6,541 bases of DNA from an uncultured Eubacterium sp. (GCA_947653505.1 CANTHI010000216.1:1-6541); one strand, 5' to 3'. Shown: positions 1-6,541, counted from the first letter of the stretch. The notes: generated by a model not told the origin, from the sequence alone. Numbers and translations: made by a program.

Positions 1-1
1 A

Positions 2-169
2 CACACATTCGGATATTTCTGTTTTAATCTGAGAAATGCGTCTTTTGCACCTATAAAAGATAAGGTCCCGGAAGTGTATGAGTCTATGTATAAATGGTAT
101 ATGGAACTCAAAGTAGTTTTGTCAGGCATGGGTGTGAATCTGTCAGAACCTGACAGGAGTAAGGAATAG
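2..169 (+). CDS. C-terminal fragment of an unidentified protein (5' end outside window)
   Basis: An open frame runs from the window edge to a TAG at 167-169 and gives 55 residues, starting HTFGYFCFN and ending SEPDRSKE. The segment has an aromatic-rich beginning and a probable helix (VPEVYESMYKWYMELKVVL), then a charged tail. No motif identifies the family. It lies in the same direction as the MATE gene, whose start codon is 18 bases past this stop, so the two are probably co-transcribed. A regulator or small enzyme paired with the transporter is possible, but nothing visible supports a specific choice. The evidence that it is coding is the open frame up to a tightly spaced downstream gene. 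Confidence 0.6.
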   Translation, partial: HTFGYFCFNLRNASFAPIKDKVPEVYESMYKWYMELKVVLSGMGVNLSEPDRSKE

Positions 170-175
170 GATTAC

Positions 176-180
176 AGGAG
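176..180 (+). promoter_or_regulatory. Ribosome binding site of the MATE gene
   Basis: AGGAG lies 7 bases before the ATG at 188, which is ideal spacing and fixes the start of the transporter. It falls in the short gap after the upstream gene, where no terminator hairpin is visible. Confidence 0.8.
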
Positions 181-187
181 ATAGTTT

Positions 188-1528
188 ATGAACCAGCAGG
201 ATCTGACAAAAGGCCCGGTTTTTTCGACGATGTCGCTGTTTGCCCTGCCAATGATCTTTGGCAATATTCTGCAGCAGGGGTATAATATTGTGGACACATG
301 GGTGGTCGGGCATATGGTGGGGCCGGACGCGCTGGCAGCGGTCGGTTCTGCGTTTGCGCTGATGACATTTCTTACGTCCGTGCTGCTGGGGCTTTGTATG
401 GGCAGCGGGACGGTGTTTTCGCTCTGCTTTGGCAGGAAGGATGGGCAGCGGCTGCAGAGCAGCATTTGTGCGGCGTTTCTGATTGTGGCAGCGACGGCGG
501 TGGCGCTTACAGCGGTATCTGTGGCGGGCGTGAACGTTATTCTGGACTGGATGAATATTCCGGATGAGATACGGACGATGACGGGAGGATATCTGCTGCT
601 GGTGTTTTGCGGCATTCCGGCGGTTGCTGTCTATAATTTTTTTGGAGCGTATTTAAAAGCAGTTGGAAATTCGCTGGTACCGCTGCTGTTTCTGGGGATT
701 TCCACGGTGCTTAATATTGTGCTGGACCTGCTGTTTGTGGCGGTCTTTGCGTGGGGAACGCAGGGAGCGGCGTGGGCAACAGTCATCTCCCAGTATTTGT
801 CCGGCTGTGGGATCGGCATATATGTGCTTGTAAAAGAAGGGACAGTACGGCAGGCTTTTTTTCATTTTCTTGTTAAAAAATCCAGTCTGAAAGAAATCGC
901 GAATTATTCTGCGCTGACCTGTATGCAGCAGTCAGTAATGAATCTTGGTATTTTAATGGTGCAGGGGCTGGTAAACAGCTTTGGAACAGTCGTGATGGCG
1001 GCATTTGCGGCAGCGGTTAAAATAGAAGCGTTTACTTATATGCCGGCGCAGGAATATGCGAATGCGTTTTCTACGTTTACGGCCCAGAACATGGGAGCAG
1101 GGCAGAAAAAGCGGGTGACTGGCGGGATACAGTGTGCAGCTGTTACGGTTGTGCTGTATTGTCTGCTGGCATCAGGTTTCATTTACCTGCTGGCAGAGCC
1201 GCTGCTGCTTATTTTTATAAAACCTGCGCAGACGGCAATTCTGGCAGAGGGTGTCCGGTATCTGCATATTGTCGGGCCGTTTTATTGTGGGATCGGATGC
1301 CTGTTTTTATTTTACGGGTTGTACCGGGCAGTTGGAAAGCCAGCCGTGTCTGTGGTGCTGACTGTGGTTTCGCTTGGGACGCGTGTTGTGCTGGCATATG
1401 TGCTTTCGTCAGCAGAAAATGCAGGAGCTGCCGGAATCTGGTGGGCGATCCCGATCGGATGGGGACTGGCGGATCTGGCTGGATTTCTTTATTACAGGTA
1501 TATGATTCGAAGGGGAAAAGGATTCTGA
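188..1528 (+). CDS. MATE family efflux transporter
   Basis: Predicted 446-residue inner-membrane antiporter of the MATE family, which exports drugs, dyes or metabolites in exchange for Na+ or H+. The length is typical (about 440-480), and the protein is almost entirely hydrophobic segments separated by short polar loops, consistent with 12 helices. The N-terminal half has the family signature at about residues 21-55: PMIFGNILQQ, then NIVDTWVVGHMVG and ALAAVG. The segment MGSGTVFSLCFGRKDG follows at 71-86. The second six-helix repeat begins near residue 234 (LKEIANYSALTCMQQS), with AFTYMPAQEYANAFSTFTAQNMGAGQ at about 281-306 matching the equivalent loop of the first half. The ATG at 188 has a well-placed AGGAG. 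Cas6 begins 32 bases downstream with no visible terminator between. The substrate cannot be inferred. Family assignment is firm; a role in the defence cluster is unlikely and it is probably just a neighbour. Confidence 0.95.
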   Translation: MNQQDLTKGPVFSTMSLFALPMIFGNILQQGYNIVDTWVVGHMVGPDALAAVGSAFALMTFLTSVLLGLCMGSGTVFSLCFGRKDGQRLQSSICAAFLIVAATAVALTAVSVAGVNVILDWMNIPDEIRTMTGGYLLLVFCGIPAVAVYNFFGAYLKAVGNSLVPLLFLGISTVLNIVLDLLFVAVFAWGTQGAAWATVISQYLSGCGIGIYVLVKEGTVRQAFFHFLVKKSSLKEIANYSALTCMQQSVMNLGILMVQGLVNSFGTVVMAAFAAAVKIEAFTYMPAQEYANAFSTFTAQNMGAGQKKRVTGGIQCAAVTVVLYCLLASGFIYLLAEPLLLIFIKPAQTAILAEGVRYLHIVGPFYCGIGCLFLFYGLYRAVGKPAVSVVLTVVSLGTRVVLAYVLSSAENAGAAGIWWAIPIGWGLADLAGFLYYRYMIRRGKGF

Positions 1529-1546
1529 TCTTGTTCTGATCATTAC

Positions 1547-1552
1547 AGGAGG
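1547..1552 (+). promoter_or_regulatory. Ribosome binding site deciding the cas6 start
   Basis: AGGAGG (extended AGGAGGTG, 1547-1554) is a near-perfect Shine-Dalgarno. A possible GTG start at 1552 overlaps this element and cannot use it. The ATG at 1561 lies 8 bases after AGGAGG, so that is taken as the true start. Confidence 0.85.
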
Positions 1553-1560
1553 TGTCACGG

Positions 1561-2334
1561 ATGCTGGCAGAGTTAAGAATGGAATTAGAAGCAGACAGTC
1601 CTGATTTTGGATATTTTCAGTCATCCAATCTGCAGGGTGTCCTGATGCAGCAGATCGACAGCAGTTATGCCAGTCTGCTGCACGAGGAGGGGCTAAAGCC
1701 GTACAGCCAGTATGTGCTGGGTGGCAGTCAGAAAGAGTGGCGGATTAAGACGCTTACGGCGCAGGCTTATCAGCAGATCATTCATCCGCTTTTGGATGAT
1801 TCGTTTCAGGAATTTGATATTGAAAAGAAACAGATACATGTAAAAATCCGCAGCCGGCAGGTTTTTGTGACGCCTTATCAGGAGCTTTTGGATGAGTTTT
1901 ACGCAGATGGCTGTGACAGAACGCTGCAGCTGGAGTTTCTGACGCCGGTTTCTTTTAAGAGTGGCGGCAGGTATGTCATCCTGCCGGATCTGCGGTATAT
2001 TTACCAGAGTCTGATGAATAAGTACAGTCTGGTGGCGGCGGATCATCCGATGTATGATGAGGAGAAGCTGCGGCAGCTGACAGCCTGCAGCAGTGTAAAG
2101 CAGTACCGGCTGAGAAGTACGTTTTTTCCGCTGGAAGGGGTTAAGATTCCATCGTTTCTGGGAGAGATGCGCATCAGGCTGCACGGTACGGATACAATGG
2201 CAAAATATATCAGACTTCTGGCGAGGTTTGGAGAGTATTCCGGTGTCGGGATTAAGACAGCGATCGGGATGGGCGGCATGCAGCTCAAAGACACAGACAC
2301 AGGTCTGACAGATACCGGAAGGCATGCTTCCTGA
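1561..2334 (+). CDS. cas6: Cas6-family CRISPR precursor RNA endoribonuclease
   Basis: Predicted 257-residue Cas6, the RAMP-fold ribonuclease that cleaves CRISPR repeat RNA to make crRNAs in type I and III systems. The protein follows the family layout. An N-terminal ferredoxin-like domain has LQGVLMQQI near 24-32 and YASLLHEEGLKPYS at 36-49. His41 and Lys46 in that block lie where the catalytic residues of archaeal Cas6 are found. FLTPVSFKSGGRYVILPD at 126-143 is the usual 'TP..FK' start of the second domain. IPSFLGEMRIRL (196-207) and the Gly-rich loop SGVGIKTAIGMGG (227-239) close it. Length is normal (about 220-270). The stop overlaps the start of the methyltransferase by 11 bases, implying translational coupling. 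No repeat-spacer array or other cas gene is in the window, so it is either the edge of a CRISPR locus further away, a remnant, or a solitary Cas6. Family call is strong; actual activity is inferred. Confidence 0.9.
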   Translation: MLAELRMELEADSPDFGYFQSSNLQGVLMQQIDSSYASLLHEEGLKPYSQYVLGGSQKEWRIKTLTAQAYQQIIHPLLDDSFQEFDIEKKQIHVKIRSRQVFVTPYQELLDEFYADGCDRTLQLEFLTPVSFKSGGRYVILPDLRYIYQSLMNKYSLVAADHPMYDEEKLRQLTACSSVKQYRLRSTFFPLEGVKIPSFLGEMRIRLHGTDTMAKYIRLLARFGEYSGVGIKTAIGMGGMQLKDTDTGLTDTGRHAS

Positions 2335-3808
2335 ACAGGATAAGAAGCAGATACAGGATGCAGTTTGGGTTATGGAGCAGATGAAGGAAGAAGTAAAAAA
2401 CGGGATTACAAAAAAAGCGGAGAAACCGCAGTCCGGCAGGTATGCGCTGGTCTGGGCGGGCAGGGAGACAGCGGCTGCACAGGCGGATAGTCCGGCGGGG
2501 CAGCGGCTGTCCCCGTGTGAGCAGGAAAGCGTTGCGTGGGACAGTACGGAAAATCTTTATATTGAAGGCGATAATCTGCCTGTCTTAAAGCTGCTGCAGG
2601 AAACCTTTGCGGGCAGGGTAAAAATGATCTATATCGATCCGCCGTACAATACAGGCTCCGGCTCTTTTGTCTATACGGATGATTTTTCTATGGACAAGGC
2701 GGTGTATGAGCAGTATGAACCTGAGCAGACGAAAGAGGGCAGCAGCTACCAGCGGCAGCATTCCGGCTGGTGTTCCATGATTTATCCAAGACTGCTGCTG
2801 GCCAGAAAGCTTTTAACAGAGGATGGCATGATCTTTTTATCCATCGACGATCATGAATATGCGAATCTGAAGCTTCTGTGTGATGAGATTTTCGGGGAAC
2901 GTAACTACTGTGGGACTTTTATCGTAAATTCCACACCCAATGCGCGGGATTACGGGCCGATCGGGAAAATGCATGAATACTGTCTGTTTTATGCAAAAGA
3001 CAGCTCCAGAATCCGGACCTATCCGCTGGCGGATACGGACAAAAAATTCCGGTTTACGGATGAGCGCGGCGGGTTTAACATACATCCGCTTTACAACAGC
3101 AATGAGGCGTTTCACAGTGAAAACCGTCCGAATCTGTATTATCCGTTTTATGTGTATCCGGATGAACCGACGGATGCGGATGGATTCTATCAGATCGGAC
3201 TGGAAAAAAGGGAGCACAGCGTGGAGCTGTATCCGCCGAAATCGCTGAAAAACGGCGTACAGTTTGTCTGGCGGTGGGGAAAGGAAAAGGCGTGTCAGTA
3301 TCTGAATCAGGAAATTGTCGGTTATAAGCTGGGGGAAGGGGAATACCGGATCGTGCAAAAAATGCGCCGCAGCCAGAAAATTATCCGCAGTCTGTTAACG
3401 GACAAAAAATATGCAAGCCGCAGGGGTACAGCTGAGGCTGAGGCATTATTCGGAGCAAAGATTTTTTCCTTTCCAAAGCCGCTGGCTCTGCTTGTGGATC
3501 TTTGCCGGACGGGCACTGGCGGACAGGATCTGGTGCTGGATTTTTTCTCCGGCTCGGCGACTACGGCACATGCGGTCATGCTGCTGAATGCACAGGACGG
3601 GGGCAGGAGAAAATTTATCATGGTCCAGAGTCCGGAGCAGACAGAGGAAACGGGCGCGGCCCGCAAAGCCGGCTACCGCAATCTCTGTGAGATTGGAAAA
3701 GAACGGATCCGGCGGGCTGCGGACCAGATCCGCAGGGAATATCCAAAAGCGGTATTTGACGGGGGCTTTCGGGTATACCGGCTGGAAGAAGACTGCACGG
3801 GACAATAA
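2324..3808 (+). CDS. mod: Type III restriction Mod-like adenine-specific DNA methyltransferase, apparently short at the C-terminus
   Basis: Predicted 494-residue SAM-dependent N6-adenine methyltransferase of the beta class, in which the catalytic motif precedes the SAM-binding motif. The Mod-type lead-in is visible: RYALVWAGRE (39-48), then ENLYIEGDNLPVLKLLQETF (76-95). Catalytic DPPYNTG is at 105-111, FLSIDDHEYANL at 171-182, FSFPKP at 381-386 and the SAM-binding segment LDFFSGSATTAHAV at 405-418. The stretch between about 195 and 375 would be the target recognition region. The protein ends 8 residues after GFRVYRLE (480-487). Typical type III Mod proteins are about 600 residues or more and continue well past this point, so the C-terminus seems missing. 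Translation is coupled to cas6 by an 11-base overlap. GGAAGG (2317-2322) is too close to the ATG to be ideal, and Met20 (ATG at 2381) is an alternative start. No Res helicase-nuclease gene is present. It could be an orphan methyltransferase. Confidence 0.9.
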   Translation: MLPEQDKKQIQDAVWVMEQMKEEVKNGITKKAEKPQSGRYALVWAGRETAAAQADSPAGQRLSPCEQESVAWDSTENLYIEGDNLPVLKLLQETFAGRVKMIYIDPPYNTGSGSFVYTDDFSMDKAVYEQYEPEQTKEGSSYQRQHSGWCSMIYPRLLLARKLLTEDGMIFLSIDDHEYANLKLLCDEIFGERNYCGTFIVNSTPNARDYGPIGKMHEYCLFYAKDSSRIRTYPLADTDKKFRFTDERGGFNIHPLYNSNEAFHSENRPNLYYPFYVYPDEPTDADGFYQIGLEKREHSVELYPPKSLKNGVQFVWRWGKEKACQYLNQEIVGYKLGEGEYRIVQKMRRSQKIIRSLLTDKKYASRRGTAEAEALFGAKIFSFPKPLALLVDLCRTGTGGQDLVLDFFSGSATTAHAVMLLNAQDGGRRKFIMVQSPEQTEETGAARKAGYRNLCEIGKERIRRAADQIRREYPKAVFDGGFRVYRLEEDCTGQ

Positions 3809-3870
3809 AAATTCGACACTTAAATTGTATTTTTGACATATCTTAAAATTTATTATGGAGGATGATTTTT
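3809..3870 (+). other. AT-rich junction and leader before the GTPase genes, possible promoter
   Basis: This 62-base gap marks the change from GC-rich mod to the AT-rich GTPase genes. It contains TTGACA at 3833-3838, a perfect -35 hexamer, but no good -10 at 16-18 bases; TATTAT at 3851-3856 is only 12 bases away. TCGACA (3813-3818) with TATCTT (3839-3844) is a second weak pair with a 20-base spacer. No GC-rich terminator hairpin for mod is seen. A promoter here is plausible because the cassette differs from its upstream neighbours, but it is not demonstrated. Confidence 0.35.
3857..3861 (+). promoter_or_regulatory. Ribosome binding site deciding a GTG start for the large GTPase
   Basis: GGAGG directly abuts the ATG at 3862, leaving no spacer, but lies 9 bases before the in-frame GTG at 3871. 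The GTG is therefore the more likely start, which shortens the protein from 758 to 755 residues. Confidence 0.7.
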
Positions 3871-6138
3871 GTGGGAAGTATCTCTCAACAGATTGATGCA
3901 ATCATTGCAAAGAGAAAAAGTCAGCTAACTTTATTAGAAAATGCTCAGCGTATCATAGGTTCAGCATATGATAATATTCATAAATTTCATAATTTTCAGA
4001 TGGATATTCAAAATAATCCAGAAAAATTTCCCATGTTTCAGAGAGACTTTGATGTGGCGGACCGTATTATTGGCATTTCAATAAAGGACTTTTGCCAGTG
4101 TTATGATGTTTATACATGTGAATTAGAAAGAATGATAAACAGACTTAACCGAGACAATCTTCATATTAGCTTTATCGGAAGAGCTGGTCAGGGAAAGAGC
4201 CTTGTGATGCAGAATATCAGCGGATTAGATGATGCGGTTATACCTTCTTCTGACCGGGGTGACTGTACAGGCGCAAAGTCGATTATTACTAATTCAGAAA
4301 ACAGTGGCGTAGAAGCGGAGATAGATTTTTATGATGAAAAACAGATGGTTGATATTATCAATCAGTATCTAAAGAAATTGACGAATGGCTGCAGGCATAT
4401 CACATATGTAACAGAAATACCTGATATTGATGTAGATGCATTACGGGATGAATTGCACAAGAGCAAAGACATTACTGTGGAAGAAGAAGAATGGTGCGAG
4501 CATCTGCGGAAATATGTGGAGCATTTTGAAGATTATAGAAATGAACTTGGACAATCTATCACTGTGCCAAAAGAAGATATAGAAAAGTTTGTTGCCCAAT
4601 ATTCTGGTACTGACACAGAAAAAAAGTACTATAAATATCTGGGTGTAAGACTTGCTAATATTAAAACACGTTTTCCTCATAAGGATGTCGGAAAAATAGT
4701 TCTTGTAGATACTATTGGTATTGGAGCAACGTCTCTTGGAATAGAGGAAGAAATGTTAAAAGCTGTTGAAAATGATAGTGATGCAATTATTCTTATGTTT
4801 CGTCCGGATAATAAGCGTGGGCGGATTAGTGATAACGAGATTAATATCGTGAAGAATATTGAAAAACGTGTTTCAGCTGCATATACAAAGGAAATGCTCT
4901 TTTGGGTTGTAAACAAGGTTGAAACAGGAGATAGTGGAGACAATGTTAATCAGGTTAAAGATGTTATTCAGCAAATCAGGAAGCGGGACTATAAAATCGC
5001 TGATGCATTAAGTGTAAATTGTTTTTCAAAAGCCGAAGTTGAAAAAGAACTTCTGGTTCCTGTATTAAATCAGCTTTCCTCAAGGATTCAGGTTGTGGAT
5101 AAGTTACTGATGGATAAATTAAATGATTCAGGAAGGAACCTGTTTCAATCATACAATCAGATTTGTCAGGCTACTGACCGTGTTTTTTCAAGTTTAGCGA
5201 ATGAAGATTTGAGGCGTAAGTTTTATAAGCGAATCAATCCTACTGTAAAGAAAGGGCTGCTTAATGAGCTGCGTTTATTGTACCTTCATGATTATAACGA
5301 ACGCAGACAGATGCCATGCGAAGAACTGATCATAGCGGCAGAAGAAAAATTAAAAAATATTATCAAATCCGTTCCTACAGAAGACAAGGTAATTGAAATG
5401 CTTAAATATGGCGATACAAATCAGTCTAATGCGTATGAAGCTTGTACAAATCTGATGAGAATGTCCATTATAGATGATTTTACAGGATTAAATAGTATAC
5501 TTGAACAATTAGTTGAAAGTATGAAAAAAAAGGTTCTTCATGTATTTGCTGATGAAGATAAGGGCAGACTTGGATTCATACGGTCTTTAAACTGCAATTC
5601 AGATATGTGGATTGAAGATTTTCTTACTATTATCGATGGTGAGGAAAAATATCCGTTTCTTGCCGACGCACTCATAAAATTTAAGGAGTACACAATAAAT
5701 GTACAAGGATTTTTAATCCACGAAGTAAGAGAACAGCTTGACCCGATCGATATTTCTCTGTCAGGGGAACCTCAGATATCTGCTCCATTGGCCCAGCCTG
5801 AACTTGTTGCAGAAGAAATCGTTGAGTGGCTTAGGACATATGCAGAAGAAGTACATGACAATGTAAAGGTTGTAATGAAAGATTTGTATAAAACTCCAAA
5901 CAGATCCATGTTTGCTGCTATGAAAGATCTCTATGATCGTATCACTTATACAATGGTTGATAATGAAAATAAGATTGAGGAAGAGTGGAGATATTTATAC
6001 GAAGACTGGATGCACCTTATCTGGAAGGATGAATATCAGCAAGAAAGCGCTATGCAAAGTATTGCGGAGCAGTGGAATACTGTTATTGCGAATTTAAAAG
6101 AAATGAATGAATTAGAATATTTCACGATAAAGAATTGA
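3871..6138 (+). CDS. Large dynamin-like P-loop GTPase of a putative two-GTPase system
   Basis: Predicted 755-residue soluble GTPase; no signal peptide or membrane segment is visible. Residues 1-97 look helical. The G domain follows: P-loop GRAGQGKS at 103-110 (bases 4177-4200), switch I DCTGAKS at 131-137 with the G2 threonine at 133, G3 DTIG at 280-283 within VLVDTIGIGATSLG, and a G4-like NKVE at 348-351 after FWVV. SVNCFSK (381-387) may be G5. The remaining roughly 360 residues are charged and mainly helical, resembling the stalk region of dynamin-like proteins. The G1-to-G3 distance (about 177 residues) is long, implying an insertion that includes the acidic stretch VEEEEW. The next gene, a different GTPase, starts 9 bases after the stop, so they form an operon. 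AT-rich composition unlike cas6 and mod suggests transfer. GTPase assignment is strong; dynamin-like class is likely; a defence role is inferred from context only. I do not recognise a named gene. Confidence 0.8.
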   Translation: MGSISQQIDAIIAKRKSQLTLLENAQRIIGSAYDNIHKFHNFQMDIQNNPEKFPMFQRDFDVADRIIGISIKDFCQCYDVYTCELERMINRLNRDNLHISFIGRAGQGKSLVMQNISGLDDAVIPSSDRGDCTGAKSIITNSENSGVEAEIDFYDEKQMVDIINQYLKKLTNGCRHITYVTEIPDIDVDALRDELHKSKDITVEEEEWCEHLRKYVEHFEDYRNELGQSITVPKEDIEKFVAQYSGTDTEKKYYKYLGVRLANIKTRFPHKDVGKIVLVDTIGIGATSLGIEEEMLKAVENDSDAIILMFRPDNKRGRISDNEINIVKNIEKRVSAAYTKEMLFWVVNKVETGDSGDNVNQVKDVIQQIRKRDYKIADALSVNCFSKAEVEKELLVPVLNQLSSRIQVVDKLLMDKLNDSGRNLFQSYNQICQATDRVFSSLANEDLRRKFYKRINPTVKKGLLNELRLLYLHDYNERRQMPCEELIIAAEEKLKNIIKSVPTEDKVIEMLKYGDTNQSNAYEACTNLMRMSIIDDFTGLNSILEQLVESMKKKVLHVFADEDKGRLGFIRSLNCNSDMWIEDFLTIIDGEEKYPFLADALIKFKEYTINVQGFLIHEVREQLDPIDISLSGEPQISAPLAQPELVAEEIVEWLRTYAEEVHDNVKVVMKDLYKTPNRSMFAAMKDLYDRITYTMVDNENKIEEEWRYLYEDWMHLIWKDEYQQESAMQSIAEQWNTVIANLKEMNELEYFTIKN

Positions 6139-6140
6139 GG
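6137..6140 (+). promoter_or_regulatory. Ribosome binding site of the second GTPase
   Basis: GAGG overlaps the stop codon of the large GTPase (TGA at 6136-6138) and lies 7 bases before the ATG at 6148. This arrangement supports coupled translation of the two GTPases. Confidence 0.65.
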
Positions 6141-6147
6141 AAATCAC

Positions 6148-6541
6148 ATGAACTGTACTGTAAATGTAATGATGTTTGGTGGTAGAAGATGCGGGAAGAC
6201 AAGTGTTATTGCTGCTATGAAGAATTGTTTTCAAAATGTATTTGGTGAAAGAACCAATCTTGATATTGCTATTTCTGATCCGGAAACAATGAATATTATT
6301 GATGAGAAAAATGCTGAAATTATTCAATATTTTAGTAATAAGTCCCGTAGTATTATACTTGATGCCGGCAAGTCTGATGACATGATAAACTATAAAATGG
6401 ATATCTCAATTAAAGGCAAAAATGGGAAAATAGTTCTTGACATTTGCGATTATCCCGGGGAATGGTTTATAAAAAAATCTGGTCGTAATGACGATAGTGT
6501 CGATTTAGATTATTTTCGAACAGGGCTTATGTTAGATTGTT
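6148..6541 (+). CDS. Second P-loop GTPase, YcjX/double-GTPase-like, N-terminal part only
   Basis: An open frame of 131 codons from the ATG at 6148 runs off the window edge. It begins with a short beta strand (CTVNVMMF) leading into a P-loop, GGRRCGKTS, at residues 11-19. A G3-type motif follows a hydrophobic strand: KIVLDICDYPGEWF, with DYPG at 101-104. From recall, DYPGEW is characteristic of the YcjX family of TRAFAC GTPases and of related 'double-GTPase' families found in predicted conflict operons. The P-loop and G3 contexts differ from those of the upstream gene, so this is not a recent duplicate. It shares the AT-rich composition and starts 9 bases after the preceding stop with a coupled ribosome binding site, so the two are very likely one functional unit. 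The C-terminal portion, including nucleotide-specificity motifs and any effector domain, lies outside the window. Confidence 0.8.
   Translation, partial: MNCTVNVMMFGGRRCGKTSVIAAMKNCFQNVFGERTNLDIAISDPETMNIIDEKNAEIIQYFSNKSRSIILDAGKSDDMINYKMDISIKGKNGKIVLDICDYPGEWFIKKSGRNDDSVDLDYFRTGLMLDC

Noticed and set aside
172..615. Minus-strand open frame of 147 codons opposite the MATE gene
   Set aside because: Antisense to the conserved N-terminal half of the transporter; Ser/Thr/Pro-rich composition is a shadow of transmembrane codons.
1523..1541. Direct repeat TTCTGATC (1523-1530 and 1534-1541) between the MATE and cas6 genes, considered as an operator or CRISPR-like repeat
   Set aside because: Only 8 bases, two copies, first copy overlaps the MATE stop codon; compatible with chance and not a repeat-spacer structure.
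1552..1560. GTG start for cas6 three codons upstream of the chosen ATG
   Set aside because: The GTG sits within the AGGAGGTG ribosome binding site, so it cannot be positioned by it; the ATG at 1561 is properly spaced.
1693..2325. Long minus-strand open frame of 210 codons opposite cas6
   Set aside because: It lies wholly antisense to the strongly supported cas6, lacks recognisable domains, and is the kind of open antisense frame common in biased codon regions.
2837..3358. Minus-strand open frame of 173 codons opposite mod
   Set aside because: Antisense to a gene with clear methyltransferase motifs; its sequence is low-complexity in Ile/Arg/Phe and has no domain signature.
3807..3834. Possible terminator after mod from AAAAAT and ATTTTT arms
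   Set aside because: The stem would be six A-T pairs with a 16-base loop, too weak for an intrinsic terminator.
3862..3870. ATG start for the large GTPase
   Set aside because: The GGAGG site directly touches this ATG; the GTG 9 bases further on has proper spacing.
1..6541. CRISPR array accompanying cas6
   Set aside because: No regularly spaced 25-40 base repeats are seen anywhere; the non-coding gaps are 18, 32, 62 and 9 bases, too short to hold an array.

Overview
The window reads left to right on the plus strand with no convincing minus-strand gene. The organism looks like an anaerobic Firmicute, most likely a clostridial (Lachnospiraceae-like) gut bacterium. The grounds are strong AGGAGG-type ribosome binding sites, tightly packed co-directional genes, and a Cas6 and MATE transporter of the kind common there. 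This placement is an inference from gene style, not from a marker gene.

Layout. Bases 2-169 hold the C-terminal 55 codons of an unidentified gene. It is followed closely by a complete MATE-family multidrug/cation antiporter (188-1528). After a 32-base gap comes a Cas6-type CRISPR RNA endoribonuclease (1561-2334). Its end overlaps the start of a beta-class adenine-specific DNA methyltransferase resembling type III restriction Mod subunits (2324-3808). There is no CRISPR array, no other cas gene and no Res restriction subunit in the window.

A sharp change follows at about 3800. The sequence turns from GC-rich to AT-rich (43 G+C of 60 in bases 2461-2520, against 20 of 60 in bases 3901-3960). 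The AT-rich segment carries a large dynamin-like GTPase (3871-6138) and, 9 bases later, the start of a second, different P-loop GTPase (6148 to the window edge). The second has a YcjX-like DYPGEW motif.

Interpretation. The left part is a defence-flavoured accessory cluster: a solitary cas6 coupled to a mod-like methyltransferase. The right part looks like a separately acquired cassette of two dissimilar GTPases. It is a candidate for the multi-gene GTPase systems thought to act in bacterial conflict or phage defence. The Mod protein stops soon after its conserved FRVYRLE segment, just where the base composition changes. The GTPase cassette may therefore have inserted into, or replaced, the 3' end of mod and its partner res gene. 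The function of the GTPase pair cannot be read from sequence alone.
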